Assembly (NCBI RefSeq): GCF_000276805.1
Contig: NZ_AKXQ01000012.1
Coordinates: 96,821-160,820 of the forward strand
Length of the DNA stretch: 64,000 nucleotides
Direction of reading: 5' to 3'
Source of the DNA: Moritella dasanensis ArB 0140
GTDB lineage: Bacteria; Pseudomonadota; Gammaproteobacteria; Enterobacterales; Moritellaceae
Position numbers and translations under genes: made by a program. Of this stretch, positions 1-9,444 are shown piece by piece (the stretch's first letter is position 1; the number at the start of each line of letters is the position of its first letter). The notes under the pieces are model-generated. The model saw nothing but the letters and a program-made list of their open reading frames with translations, did no database searches and was not told where the DNA came from.

Positions 1-72
1 TAACTTAAAAAATTGCTGCATCATCGGCGTGTGATTAGGTAAGTCTTTAGGTGCAAGAAAGTCAGGTTGCAT
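1..72 (-). CDS. mutS: MutS N-terminus (partial, cut by window edge)
   Basis: On the minus strand an ATG at 72 opens a frame that runs off the window after 24 codons. It contains the peptide HTPMMQQFFKL, the conserved start of the MutS mismatch-binding domain (HTPMMQQYL in E. coli and Vibrio MutS). MutS recognises base mismatches and works with MutL and, as in this genome, MutH. It is divergent from recA. The start is not certain: the frame stays open upstream and I see only a weak ribosome-binding site. Confidence 0.75.
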   Translation of the reverse strand, partial: MQPDFLAPKDLPNHTPMMQQFFKL

Positions 73-196
73 AGCGGCTCGGTTCTGAAAAAATAATTGC
101 AGCTATAATAACAATGCTAAAGCATGGTGGCGACTGTATTTTTTTGTAGATAAATATGCGCTAGCAATAATTTTTAAAAAAATATTATGTTATTGC

Positions 197-224
197 TTGA
201 TACTGTATGAACGAACAGTATACT
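197..224 (+). promoter_or_regulatory. recA promoter with LexA (SOS) box
   Basis: A near-consensus LexA operator lies at 201-220 (TACTGTATG...CGAACAGTA, outer arms TACTGT/ACAGTA intact). It sits between a -35 TTGATA (197-202) and a -10 TATACT (219-224) spaced 16 bases, the same overlap as in the E. coli recA promoter. Transcription of recA should therefore be repressed by LexA and induced by DNA damage. lexA itself is not in the window. Confidence 0.93.
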
Positions 225-268
225 TAGGCTATAAAATTAAATACTCGATTATGCCTCAGGGGAATAAA

Positions 269-1312
269 ATGGACGCGAATAAAGAAAAAGCCTTAGCTGC
301 TGCACTTGGACAAATTGAAAAGCAATTTGGTAAAGGTTCGATCATGAAGCTAGGTGATAACCGTACCATGGATGTGGAAACAGTTTCTACTGGTTCACTT
401 TCTCTTGATATCGCATTGGGTGCTGGTGGTTTACCGATGGGACGTATCGTAGAGATCTACGGTCCTGAATCAAGCGGTAAAACAACACTAACATTAGAAG
501 TTATCGCATCAGCACAACGTGAAGGTAAAATCTGTGCCTTTATCGATGCAGAGCATGCCCTTGATCCAATTTATGCAGGTAAACTGGGTTGTAATATTAA
601 TGAACTATTAGTTTCGCAACCAGATACCGGTGAGCAAGCATTAGAAATTTGTGACATGCTAGCACGCTCTGGTGCTGTAGATATTATCGTAATCGATTCT
701 GTAGCGGCACTAACACCAAAAGCTGAAATTGAAGGCGACATGGGCGATAGCCACATGGGTCTGCAAGCACGTATGTTATCGCAAGCAATGCGTAAGCTAA
801 CGGGTAACTTAAAAACGACTAACACTATGTGTATCTTCATTAACCAAATTCGTATGAAAATTGGTGTAATGTTTGGTTCACCTGAAACAACGACAGGTGG
901 TAATGCACTTAAATTCTACGCGTCAGTACGCTTAGATATTCGTCGTATTGGTTCAGTGAAAGATGGCGACGAGATCACGGGTAATGAAACACGTGTTAAA
1001 GTTGTGAAAAACAAAATTGCTGCACCATTTAGACAAGCTGAATTCCAAATCCTATACGGTAAAGGTTTTAACCGTAACGGTGAATTAATTGACCTAGGTG
1101 TTAAAGAGAAACTAATTGAAAAAGCCGGCGCTTGGTATTCATACAAAGGTGAGAAAATCGGTCAAGGTAAAGCTAAATCAACGCAATTCCTTATCGACAA
1201 CCCTGCTATTGCCGCTGAAATTGATGGTTTGATCCGCGCTAATCTATTGGGTAAAAAAGACGAAGAAGTAGTAGCAGCTGTTAATACACCTGAAACTGAA
1301 AACGAATTTTAA
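269..1312 (+). CDS. recA: RecA recombinase
   Basis: RecA forms filaments on single-stranded DNA, catalyses ATP-dependent strand exchange, and triggers self-cleavage of LexA. The product is 347 aa, close to the 353 aa of E. coli. The start chosen is the ATG at 269 ([20 protein letters not shown]), which aligns with the E. coli N-terminus and has AGGGG just upstream; the frame is open back to 197 but that part overlaps the LexA box. The Walker A motif GPESSGKTT is near residue 65, followed by the conserved IDAEHALDP and [15 protein letters not shown] terminator follows directly and no recX lies downstream, unlike many gammaproteobacteria. Confidence 0.98.
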   Translation: MDANKEKALAAALGQIEKQFGKGSIMKLGDNRTMDVETVSTGSLSLDIALGAGGLPMGRIVEIYGPESSGKTTLTLEVIASAQREGKICAFIDAEHALDPIYAGKLGCNINELLVSQPDTGEQALEICDMLARSGAVDIIVIDSVAALTPKAEIEGDMGDSHMGLQARMLSQAMRKLTGNLKTTNTMCIFINQIRMKIGVMFGSPETTTGGNALKFYASVRLDIRRIGSVKDGDEITGNETRVKVVKNKIAAPFRQAEFQILYGKGFNRNGELIDLGVKEKLIEKAGAWYSYKGEKIGQGKAKSTQFLIDNPAIAAEIDGLIRANLLGKKDEEVVAAVNTPETENEF

Positions 1313-1377
1313 TTCTGCTATCGATTAGCGCTACGTCATTAGACTTACGTTGATTGAACAAGATGAATGTTAAGAAA

Positions 1378-1408
1378 AGGCAGCTATGGCAACATAGCTG
1401 CCTTTTTA
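1378..1408 (+). terminator. Intrinsic terminator of recA
   Basis: An 11-bp stem AGGCAGCTATG / CATAGCTGCCT with a 4-base loop is followed by a T run, 65 bases after the recA stop. recA is thus monocistronic. Confidence 0.9.
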
Positions 1409-1450
1409 TGATTCATTTTTTTATAGGTGTTATTTATTGAGCCTTATTTA

Positions 1451-2056
1451 TTAGACTTTATTCACTGATTTCTTGATCATGACAACCCCCGTTAGCGCCA
1501 TTAATACCAACAATCCTAAACCGATATAACCAAACCACAGATCAAAAGATTTGTTGCCTGTCCAGCGTAGGTAGTGAATATCATACATAGTGTTAAAGAA
1601 GCGACTATCCGCACCTTGTTGGCGTAGGTTTAGCTGTGACCAATCAAACATCAACTTCACCTTGGTATCGGTAAACGCGATGCCGTCTTGATAATTTAAT
1701 ACCGTTCCATAACGGTCTGGATTATGTTTTACCGCATCTTGTAATAAGTTGATGATGCTTTGTGGGCTTGGTTCTGCCTGTATTTGGTTATCTAGGGGAT
1801 TAATATGCTGCCATTGCTGATCTACTTTGACACGATAATGGCTGCTTAAAATACTGCGGTTAATGGCAATCGCTTGCCATTCAGGTTTCGGCAACAGAGG
1901 TAATGTTGAAGTGAGTGGATAGCTGGTTATTTGTAATTGTTCATAGGCATTTTTGTAACCAGGCTTGACCAAGAAAAATGCCCCTGTTAATGCCCAGAGG
2001 GTTACCGGTAAGATTAATAAATAGCCAAGGTAGCGATGCAGTTTGTAAGTATTCAT
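1451..2056 (-). CDS. PepSY-type membrane protein
   Basis: A 201-aa protein with a hydrophobic segment near residues 10-30 (LGYLLILPVTLWALTGAFFL), an extracytoplasmic middle part, and a C-terminal transmembrane helix (about 175-195) ending in lysines. HRYLGYLLILPVTLWALTG is typical of PepSY-associated membrane proteins, some of which act with iron uptake or flavin reductases. The function here is unknown. It is convergent with recA and transcribed in the same direction as, and after, the TraF-like gene. Confidence 0.65.
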   Translation of the reverse strand: MNTYKLHRYLGYLLILPVTLWALTGAFFLVKPGYKNAYEQLQITSYPLTSTLPLLPKPEWQAIAINRSILSSHYRVKVDQQWQHINPLDNQIQAEPSPQSIINLLQDAVKHNPDRYGTVLNYQDGIAFTDTKVKLMFDWSQLNLRQQGADSRFFNTMYDIHYLRWTGNKSFDLWFGYIGLGLLVLMALTGVVMIKKSVNKV

Positions 2057-2185
2057 TGCTGTCTATCATAGAAATATAGTTGCCGTTATTTTACGGTTTA
2101 ATAATAAAAAGACCAGTTTAGGCAGGCGTTATCGGATTATTTTTATTATTAAACCTGGCATTATTTGTTTTTACCGCATATTAAT

Positions 2186-3490
2186 TTAGAACTTAGCTGA
2201 TACTTGTAATACGAAACCGTCAATGCCATAGGCTGCATCGTCACCAGTAGTACTGGCTGAATTAAGGCCGCCATCACTGAATTCACCGTCTTGGTAAACG
2301 CTGTAAGCGCCGTTTTTACTGATTGTCGCGGCGAGGTCAATGTGGACTAAATTCATCGGCGAAATACCAAAACCTAAGGTGTATAAGTCTTCACGAATAT
2401 CATTCAAATCATGACGAATACCGGCCCGTAATTGTAAAAAATCAAATAGGTTCGCTTCAACACCACCGCGTGCATAGCGAGATTGACTATTGCTTTCAAA
2501 ACCAATCGCATCATTCAAATCCATTTCTGCGGTCAGTGTGGCGTAATCATGATGCAGAGCAACACCCGCTGTGACTAATGGCGCTAGCGTAAATATCATT
2601 TTTTCATCAGCTTGGTTAATGCCTTTATAGGCAGTTGTTTCTATTTCTAGATCTTTTTTCAGCATGTTTCGACCACTCACCGCCACGCGGAAAATATCAT
2701 AAAAATCAATCGCAACACCAGCATCTATGTTGAAATGGCTTTGCTTATCTAAGCCATCGAGGAAACCATCTTCAAACTCAGAGATGCCATCGTCATTGAT
2801 CGAAATATCATAACTGTAAGTATCGATACGTTGATATTTTGGTGATATGCCTATAGAAACTGTCGCTATATCGGCGTCCCAATTCATTGATAGTGCCAGA
2901 CCAAGGTCGGAGATGGAAACACCAGCCAGATTAACTTTACTATCAAGATCATCCAAATTTTGGCTATTGGCTAGGTCGATATCATTTTGACTGACTTTCG
3001 CTGTGGCAATGCTGGTCATGTAAGAGTTACCAAAGAAAGCCACAGATAAGGCCTTGCTTGGTAATGCAATGGCAAAGCTGGTACCGACATTGAGGCCCAT
3101 ACGCTGGCCATCAAATTCACCCAGTGCATTAGCATAGGCCAATGCAGTTAATGGATTGGTATTATTGTCATAATCATCTTGCGCTGTTTTCACGTTATCT
3201 AATGCACCTAAGAATGCATCTGAAGTTTCAGTGTTGACGCCAAAAGAGGTCGGCGCATAACGAGTATGGCCATCATCACTATATGGAATAGCAGGTAAGA
3301 TGACACCAATGTAATCTGTTTTTCCTTGACCTAGCAGTGCTGGGTTAACAAAGGCGGCAGTAACAAAATCGGAAGATGCAACACCTGCACCACCCATCGC
3401 ATCGTTACGTGCATCAAAATACAGTTGAGAAGCAAAAGTGGTCGGTGAAATAGCGCACGCGAGTGCTGAAATAATAAATATACGTTTCAT
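2186..3490 (-). CDS. TraF-like (TraF_2 family) outer-membrane protein
   Basis: A 434-aa protein with a clear Sec signal peptide (MKRIFIISALACAISPTTFA|SQLYF). The mature N-terminus (FDARNDAMGGAGVASSDFVTA) is typical of the OmpP1/FadL-related TraF_2 family. The rest has alternating patterns of a beta-barrel and ends in VLQVSAKF, with the terminal Phe that BAM recognises. Although the family is named after conjugal transfer, no other tra gene is nearby, so I would not infer conjugation. AGGGA precedes the ATG. Substrate unknown. Confidence 0.7.
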   Translation of the reverse strand: MKRIFIISALACAISPTTFASQLYFDARNDAMGGAGVASSDFVTAAFVNPALLGQGKTDYIGVILPAIPYSDDGHTRYAPTSFGVNTETSDAFLGALDNVKTAQDDYDNNTNPLTALAYANALGEFDGQRMGLNVGTSFAIALPSKALSVAFFGNSYMTSIATAKVSQNDIDLANSQNLDDLDSKVNLAGVSISDLGLALSMNWDADIATVSIGISPKYQRIDTYSYDISINDDGISEFEDGFLDGLDKQSHFNIDAGVAIDFYDIFRVAVSGRNMLKKDLEIETTAYKGINQADEKMIFTLAPLVTAGVALHHDYATLTAEMDLNDAIGFESNSQSRYARGGVEANLFDFLQLRAGIRHDLNDIREDLYTLGFGISPMNLVHIDLAATISKNGAYSVYQDGEFSDGGLNSASTTGDDAAYGIDGFVLQVSAKF

Positions 3491-4075
3491 ATCAATCCCT
3501 GATTTTAATTCGTAGCGATGTTGACTCGATAAGAGTTATAAAGTTTTAAAGTTAATAATTAGAGCGATAATGTGCTGATTAATCCGTTAATCGACAGAGA
3601 CATTTCGCTGTAATGAACCTTGAATGATGATTGTTACTTGATGAACAAATAATAGCATTGGATGATGTGAACTTAAGTTTGATCTTAAGTACTAGATTAT
3701 ACGAATGAATTTGTGATCTTGATCTTTTCGTTTGAATTAACGTCGATTTCGTTAGATTGGTTTGGTCAGTCTTGTATCTCTCTAATATAGCGAGTATAAA
3801 TAGCTGGACTCCTCGCGAGACACTAAATTTTTTAATATGAAAATATTATCTAGACATGTATCGGGCATGCATCAAAGTAGCAAGGTATGAGGTGACGTTC
3901 TCATGCTTTTATTGCCCTAGTGTCGATATAAATGGTCATCGAACTCGAGTAGAACATACGCGTCATTTGTAGGTAATTGCGCTTAAGCGAATAGCTTTAG
4001 CTAAATAGCTACATTAAATTGGCAATGTTTTACTATTATAGAAAGAATGAAAACAATAAATAAGAGGTTATTTCT
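3491..4075. other. 585-bp non-coding stretch between divergent genes
   Basis: AT-rich DNA between the TraF-like gene and yjaG with no credible ORF. Two features stand out. A perfect 7-bp inverted repeat ACTTAAG/CTTAAGT with a 6-base spacer lies at 3671-3690 and could be an operator. Between 3819 and 3924 there is a set of nested inverted repeats that could fold into a branched RNA: GACACTA (3819-3825) with TAGTGTC (3918-3924); TAATAT/ATATTA (3833-3848) around a GAAA loop; GGGCA (3863-3867) with TGCCC (3913-3917). No known riboswitch consensus was recognised. Confidence 0.5.
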
Positions 4076-4660
4076 GTGCTTGAAGCAAACTATGAACAGC
4101 AATTAATGAAATTATTACCTTGGCAGAAAGTGAGCTTTATAGCGGCGCTTGCTGAACGTAGTTACCCTAACTACAAATTATTTTCTGAAGCTTGTGAAAC
4201 TGGTGATGCACAGCAATTCCGCTTATCACTTGATCTATTTTGGGAGTCATTAACGGTTAAAAGCAGCAAAATCAACTTTGCTATTCAATATGACCGCTTC
4301 GAACCCATTATTCCAAATGTCGATAAATTTGATGTGTATGGTGTTTATCCAGCACTTGATGCATGCGTTACATTAAACAGTGCCTTTAATAGTTTAGTCG
4401 GACCTGATCCAGACGTGAACGAAGCAATTAATGCATCACGTGTTTCTATTGGTACAGTGGCGAGCTATTTAGAAGCGTTAGCAGGCGAAGAGCTTGATGA
4501 AGAAATCATGTTTGCTGATGAATTAATGAAAGAAGAGTTTGAGTTTCAACAAGCCGTATTAGATCTATTAACGGTACAAAAATCACCTGATAGTATTAAA
4601 GCAATACGCCAATTTGCAAAAAATGACGGTATTTCTAATATTGGTATTACCTTAGATTAA
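4076..4660 (+). CDS. yjaG: YjaG family (DUF416) protein
   Basis: A 194-aa soluble acidic protein matching the DUF416/YjaG family (LPWQKVSFIAALAERSYPNYKLF and FDVYGVYPALDACV). Biochemical function unknown. The start is GTG at 4076 with AAGAGG about 9 bases upstream. In E. coli yjaG also precedes hupA, so the neighbourhood supports the identification. A terminator separates it from hupA here. Confidence 0.88.
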   Translation: MLEANYEQQLMKLLPWQKVSFIAALAERSYPNYKLFSEACETGDAQQFRLSLDLFWESLTVKSSKINFAIQYDRFEPIIPNVDKFDVYGVYPALDACVTLNSAFNSLVGPDPDVNEAINASRVSIGTVASYLEALAGEELDEEIMFADELMKEEFEFQQAVLDLLTVQKSPDSIKAIRQFAKNDGISNIGITLD

Positions 4661-4720
4661 TTAATTGAAATATCATTAAATAGCCGTCAGCACTGGTGGT
4701 AACGGCTATTGTGGCAAGTT

Positions 4721-4746
4721 GTCACTGTAATAATAGTGACTTTTTT
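4721..4746 (+). terminator. Intrinsic terminator after yjaG
   Basis: Stem GTCACT/AGTGAC with an 8-base loop followed by six T. A second inverted repeat, TAGCCGT/ACGGCTA, lies just before it at 4681-4708. Confidence 0.75.
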
Positions 4747-4915
4747 ATGATGTTTTTTTGTACATAGAGTGAGATTAGTGTGAGCGCTCGCCCATTTGTT
4801 GATTATTCTCTCAGCAATTGGCCGAATTAAGGCGATAAATCCTTTGCGGTCAACGGTTTTTTTGAATAGAGTGTTTAACAGTTTAATATTATTGAATAGC
4901 AGAAAGGACATTCTT

Positions 4916-5200
4916 ATGAACAAAACTCAATTAATCGATGCAGTTGCAGCGAAAGCAGATTTAACTAAAGTACAAGCTAAAGCAGCACTTGAAGAGATCC
5001 TAAGTGCGATCACTGATAGCCTTAAAGAAAAAGAAGCTGTACAGCTTATCGGCTTCGGTACTTTTAAAGTAAGCGAACGTTCAGCACGTACTGGCCGTAA
5101 CCCACAAACGGGTGAAGAAATTCAAATTTCTGCTGCTACAATTCCTGCATTCGTTGCTGGTAAAGCACTGAAAGACGCAGTTAAAAACGCAAACAAATAA
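4916..5200 (+). CDS. hupA: DNA-binding protein HU-alpha
   Basis: HU is a small nucleoid protein that bends DNA and supports replication initiation, recombination and transcription. The product is 94 aa; residues 1-90 align along their length with E. coli HupA ([25 protein letters not shown], then the beta-arm [12 protein letters not shown]), with a short NANK extension at the C-terminus. The correct start is the ATG at 4916 with AGAAAGGA upstream; the frame is open further 5' without homology. Assigned hupA rather than hupB because yjaG precedes it. Confidence 0.95.
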   Translation: MNKTQLIDAVAAKADLTKVQAKAALEEILSAITDSLKEKEAVQLIGFGTFKVSERSARTGRNPQTGEEIQISAATIPAFVAGKALKDAVKNANK

Positions 5201-5230
5201 ATATTAATTTTTATTCATTTAAACGTTAAT

Positions 5231-5258
5231 AAAAAAAGCACCTAATTAGGTGCTTTTT
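5231..5258 (+). terminator. Bidirectional terminator between hupA and yfjD
   Basis: A perfect 18-bp palindrome AGCACCTAATTAGGTGCT is flanked by an A run on the left and a T run on the right, so it can end transcripts from both convergent genes. Confidence 0.92.
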
Positions 5259-5298
5259 TATTATCTACGATTTATGTTCAGTACGGGAATAACGCGTT

Positions 5299-6591
5299 TT
5301 AAGGCGTTATGTCGGACTTGTTTTTTTCGGCGGCTTGAACACGAACACGTTGGATAACATTGTTTTCGATGGCTAAAACTTCCAGTGGATGGCCTGCAAT
5401 TTTTAGGCTGATATTCGATACCGGGATCTCTTCCAAATATTCTAAAATCAAACCGTTTAAGGTTTTTGGACCATCGGTTGGGAAGTGCCAGCTCATTTCT
5501 TTATTAATGTCACGTATGTTGGCAGTACCATCAATGATATAGCTGCCGTCGGGTTGTGCCACAATCTCTTCACTCGCAGAAGGCGCCATTGTCGTCGTAA
5601 AGTCACCAACAATCTCTTCTAAGATGTCTTCTAGTGTTACCAAGCCTTGGATATCACCATACTCGTCGACGATTAAGCCAATACGTTCTTTCTTACGCTG
5701 GAACTTTAACAGCTGCACATTCAGCGGTGTTGATTCTGGAATGAAATACAGCTCTTTTACCGCCCGTAATAGCGTGGTTTTATCCAACTGTTCTTTGAGT
5801 AACAGACGTAATGCATCTCGGGTATGGACGAAACCAACCGCATCATCGATGGTATCTCGGTATAACAATACTCTGGTATGTGAAATATTACGTAATTGAC
5901 GTAACAAGATCTCCCATTCATCGTTAATGTCGATGGCGATGATTTCGTTACGCGGCACCATGACGTCATCAACCGTTACTTTTTCTAGATCTAAAATACT
6001 GATAAGCATATCTTGGTGACGTTGTGGGATCATCGCACCCGCTTCATGTACCACGGTACGCAGTTCTTCAGAGTTTAAAGCACCATTGTTATCATGTTCC
6101 ACATTGACACGGAAAAGACGCAGGAGGCCATTAGAAATGATGTTTACGAGCCAGACTAGCGGGTAAAATAGCGTGAGTAATGGACGTAAGATAAATGAAC
6201 TTGGGAATGCCACTTTTTCAGGGTGCAGTGCGGCTAAAGTTTTCGGTGTTACTTCAGCAAAAATTAGGATCACAATCGTTAATAAACCGGTCGACACGGC
6301 TAAACCAAGGGCTTCATTTTCTGCAAATAAACGCATGCCTAGAATCGTTGCTATAGATGAGGCTAAGATGTTGACCAGGTTGTTACCAATTAGGATAAGA
6401 CCAATCAATCGATCTGGTCTGTTGAGGAGTTTTTCTACACGTTTCGCACCCGTATGGTTATTTTTAACCAGGTGCTTAAGCCTGTAACGATTGAGAGACA
6501 TCATGCCAGTTTCTGAGCTAGAGAAATAAGCAGATATAAGAATTAAAATTGTCAGGAGACCAAACAAGGTCCCCGTTGATATGTCGTCCAA
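5299..6591 (-). CDS. yfjD: CNNM/HlyC-CorC family membrane protein (YfjD)
   Basis: A 430-aa inner-membrane protein with an N-terminal DUF21 (CNNM) transmembrane domain (about residues 1-180, with ISAYFSSSETGMMSLNRYRL), a CBS pair (about 200-330, VDDVMVPRNEIIAID ... GLVTLEDILEEIVGDF) and a C-terminal CorC/HlyC domain. The family is linked to magnesium or cobalt efflux and homeostasis. The start is TTG at 6591 with AAGGA upstream. In E. coli yfjD-ypjD also lie beside ffh. The HlyC name is historical; haemolytic activity should not be assumed. Confidence 0.9.
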   Translation of the reverse strand: MDDISTGTLFGLLTILILISAYFSSSETGMMSLNRYRLKHLVKNNHTGAKRVEKLLNRPDRLIGLILIGNNLVNILASSIATILGMRLFAENEALGLAVSTGLLTIVILIFAEVTPKTLAALHPEKVAFPSSFILRPLLTLFYPLVWLVNIISNGLLRLFRVNVEHDNNGALNSEELRTVVHEAGAMIPQRHQDMLISILDLEKVTVDDVMVPRNEIIAIDINDEWEILLRQLRNISHTRVLLYRDTIDDAVGFVHTRDALRLLLKEQLDKTTLLRAVKELYFIPESTPLNVQLLKFQRKKERIGLIVDEYGDIQGLVTLEDILEEIVGDFTTTMAPSASEEIVAQPDGSYIIDGTANIRDINKEMSWHFPTDGPKTLNGLILEYLEEIPVSNISLKIAGHPLEVLAIENNVIQRVRVQAAEKNKSDITP

Positions 6592-6661
6592 GTGTTATCC
6601 TTTGATTACGCGAGTGTATGTATAGAAATTGTTCGGTGTCTGTTATCAGTGTCGCTTGGTA

Positions 6662-7453
6662 TTAATGGAGGAGAACCTCTTTTACAAAGCGAGAACCGAA
6701 ATAGGCTAATGACAGCAGTATAGAACCAAATAGCGTACCAAATGCAATCTTATTGCTACGCCAACCTTGCTTAAAGTGTCCCCAGAGTAACACTGAATAG
6801 AACAGCCAAGCTAAGATAGACAATACGGTTTTATGTGCTTGTGTGTGGGTAAATGCATCTTCAAAAAATATAAAACTGGTCAGTATGGCTATTGATAATA
6901 ATGCTAAGCCTATACTTAATAATCTAATTAACTGTTTTTCTATCGTCATTAACGAGGGCAGTGCAGGGTGCATGGCAATCGGACGTTTGTGCTTGAGCTG
7001 ATAATCTAAGTAGGCCATTTGCAGTGCCAGTAAACTCGCAACAATAAATGCTGCATAGGCAAATAAGATCACGACGATATGCACAACCAGTGGGGTATTA
7101 TCACTTAAATTGGAAATGTAAATCGTTGGTAACAGGTAGCTTATCGCAATGACAATGGTCGAAAATCCATAGACGATTGGTAATAAAGGCAATATTTTAA
7201 ATTTATTGATCGACAGCGTCATGATGATCGAGATCAGCAAACTGATAAGCGCCGCGACATTCACAATGCTCAGATTAATCCCTGCTGTCGTTACAATATC
7301 AAACCCCATCCAAAACAGATGGCAAAGTGTTGCGCCTGCACCTAAGGTGAAAATAGTACGTATACTCGTCTTTTGCTTTACAGTTAAGGCTGTAATGCAA
7401 TTATAAATTGCAGCTATATAAAAAATAATAGCGCCGAGAGCAAACAGTTCCAT
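6662..7453 (-). CDS. ypjD: YpjD, CcsA/cytochrome c assembly-like membrane protein
   Basis: An inner-membrane protein of about 263 aa with roughly eight hydrophobic helices, matching the YpjD branch of the CcsA/ResC (cytochrome c assembly) family. CcsA proteins handle haem; the role of YpjD is not established. I chose the ATG at 7453; a GTG at 7462 in frame would add three residues. It is divergent from ffh and 70 bp upstream of yfjD, the order seen in E. coli. Confidence 0.85.
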   Translation of the reverse strand: MELFALGAIIFYIAAIYNCITALTVKQKTSIRTIFTLGAGATLCHLFWMGFDIVTTAGINLSIVNVAALISLLISIIMTLSINKFKILPLLPIVYGFSTIVIAISYLLPTIYISNLSDNTPLVVHIVVILFAYAAFIVASLLALQMAYLDYQLKHKRPIAMHPALPSLMTIEKQLIRLLSIGLALLSIAILTSFIFFEDAFTHTQAHKTVLSILAWLFYSVLLWGHFKQGWRSNKIAFGTLFGSILLSLAYFGSRFVKEVLLH

Positions 7454-7671
7454 AGGGCTCACTTTAATGTTGATTTATATGTAATTATGTAGTCCAGTAT
7501 ACGCTTGCTATATCTATAGAGCTATATTCAAATGCATTATTTAGAAAGGAAAATATTATTTTTTTATAAAACAATACCTAGGGATGACTTGAGTGTGTGA
7601 TTTTTGCCCTCAAATAAGGTTATAATCATCAGTAATTATTGCATTTAATCTAATTTATAACGGATAACGTC

Positions 7672-9072
7672 ATGTTTGAGAATTTAACAGATCGCTTATC
7701 GGCAACGCTGAAAAACGTCAGTGGCCGTGGTCGTTTGACTGAAGATAATGTCAAAGAGACACTACGTGAAGTGCGCATGGCGTTACTCGAAGCGGATGTA
7801 GCTTTACCAGTCGTACGCGAATTTATTAAAAACGTAAAAGAAAAAGCCCTGGGCCAAGATGTTTCTAAGAGTCTTAATCCAGGTCAAGCCTTCATTAAGA
7901 TCGTGCAAAGCGAACTTGAGTCGGCAATGGGTGAAGCCAATGAAACATTAAACCTTGCTGCGCAACCGCCAGCAGTATTAATGATGGCCGGTTTACAAGG
8001 TGCGGGTAAAACCACCTCGGTAGCCAAACTAGCGCTGTTTTTAAAACAACGTGAAAAGAAATCTGTATTGGTTGTAAGTGCTGACGTTTACCGTCCAGCG
8101 GCAATCAAACAGCTAGAAATGCTAGCAGCAGAAGTTGATGTTGAGTTCTTCCCAAGTAATGTTGATCAAAAGCCGGTTGATATTGCCAATGCCGCAATCG
8201 AATACGCACGTAAGTCATTTATTGATGTGGTGATTGTCGATACTGCGGGTCGTTTACATGTTGATACTGACATGATGAACGAGATCCAAGAGCTACACGC
8301 GGCGATTAACCCAATTGAAACCTTATTCGTTGTTGATGCGATGACAGGTCAAGATGCGGCAAACACCGCCGCAGCATTTAATGAGAGCCTACCATTAACC
8401 GGTATCATCTTAACGAAAGCTGATGGTGATGCGCGTGGTGGTGCAGCATTATCTATTCGTCATATTACCGGTAAACCAATTAAGTTTATCGGTATGGGCG
8501 AAAAGATTGATGCATTAGAACCTTTCCATCCAGAACGTATCGCGTCGCGTATTTTAGGTATGGGTGATGTTTTATCACTTATCGAAGAAGTAGAACGTAA
8601 TGTCGATAAAGATAAAGCTGAAAAACTGGCTAAAAAAGTTCAGAAAGGTAAAGGCTTTGATTTAGAAGATTTCCGTGATCAGCTGGTGCAAATGAAAAGC
8701 ATGGGCGGCATGATGGGCATGATGGATAAGTTACCAGGTATGAACCAGGTTCCTGATGCTGTTAAAGACCAAATGGATGACAAATTAACGAACCGTATGG
8801 AAGCGATCATTAATTCAATGACGCCTGCAGAGCGTCAACGTCCAGAAATCATCAAAGGCTCGCGTAAGCGCCGTATTGCGATGGGGTCTGGTGCTCAGAT
8901 CCAAGATGTGAATAAACTGCTTAAACAGTTTACGCAGATGCAAAAAATGATGAAAAAAATGTCGGGTAAAGGCGGCATGAAAAAAATGATGGGTAAAATG
9001 AAAGGTATGATGCCACCAGGAATGGGCGGCGGCATGGGTGGTATGGGCGGTGGTAAAGGACCGTTTGGTTAA
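7672..9072 (+). CDS. ffh: Signal recognition particle GTPase Ffh
   Basis: Ffh binds 4.5S RNA and signal sequences emerging from ribosomes and delivers nascent membrane proteins to FtsY. The 466-aa product shows the N domain, the G domain with P-loop GLQGAGKTTSVAKLA (about residue 106), DTAGR and TKADG, and a Met-rich M domain ending in repeated GMGG motifs. The length is close to the E. coli protein (453 aa). It lies upstream of rpsP but is separated from it by a terminator. Confidence 0.97.
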   Translation: MFENLTDRLSATLKNVSGRGRLTEDNVKETLREVRMALLEADVALPVVREFIKNVKEKALGQDVSKSLNPGQAFIKIVQSELESAMGEANETLNLAAQPPAVLMMAGLQGAGKTTSVAKLALFLKQREKKSVLVVSADVYRPAAIKQLEMLAAEVDVEFFPSNVDQKPVDIANAAIEYARKSFIDVVIVDTAGRLHVDTDMMNEIQELHAAINPIETLFVVDAMTGQDAANTAAAFNESLPLTGIILTKADGDARGGAALSIRHITGKPIKFIGMGEKIDALEPFHPERIASRILGMGDVLSLIEEVERNVDKDKAEKLAKKVQKGKGFDLEDFRDQLVQMKSMGGMMGMMDKLPGMNQVPDAVKDQMDDKLTNRMEAIINSMTPAERQRPEIIKGSRKRRIAMGSGAQIQDVNKLLKQFTQMQKMMKKMSGKGGMKKMMGKMKGMMPPGMGGGMGGMGGGKGPFG

Positions 9073-9444
9073 ACCCTCGTTCTAAAACCCTTCTTTATAT
9101 AGTCGTTTTATTTAAATCTGGCGACTATTTATCTAAAGCCTTGCTGCAATATCTACCTCAAGCCTTGCTATCATAGCAGGGCTTTTTTATTTCCGCTTAT
9201 TCTGGTTAAGTTACGTCTAATCGACATAATGACAGCATAATGATTGTTTATAGTATAAATAGCGCTAACTAAAGTGTTCATGTAACACAATAAGGTTGCT
9301 TTTAATAAAAATAAGAGTAAAATTGCGCGACTTCGAATCGTCTCATTCGTGAGTACTATTTCTCACTCTTGAGTACAATTTGAACTAAATGGGACCTTGT
9401 CAGTGCAAGGTCGGAATACACACTTAATTTATAAAGAGGACGAT
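9073..9444. other. ffh-rpsP intergenic region with leader hairpin
   Basis: After the ffh terminator (9161-9189) there is AT-rich promoter-like DNA. A stem GACCTTG/CAAGGTC (9393-9412, 6-base loop) lies 23 bases before the rpsP ribosome-binding site and could be part of the mRNA leader. A short frame open from 9397 continues into rpsP but has no homology and is not taken as coding. Confidence 0.5.
9161..9189 (+). terminator. Intrinsic terminator of ffh
   Basis: A 10-bp stem AGCCTTGCTA / TAGCAGGGCT (one G-T pair) with a 3-base loop and a run of six T. Confidence 0.88.

Noticed and set aside
2186..3490. Evidence for a conjugative element from the TraF-like gene
   Set aside because: No other transfer, relaxase, integrase or att-like sequence in the neighbourhood.
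3819..3924. c-di-GMP (GEMM) riboswitch
   Set aside because: A GAAA loop is present, but the characteristic conserved joining and receptor sequences of that class are missing.
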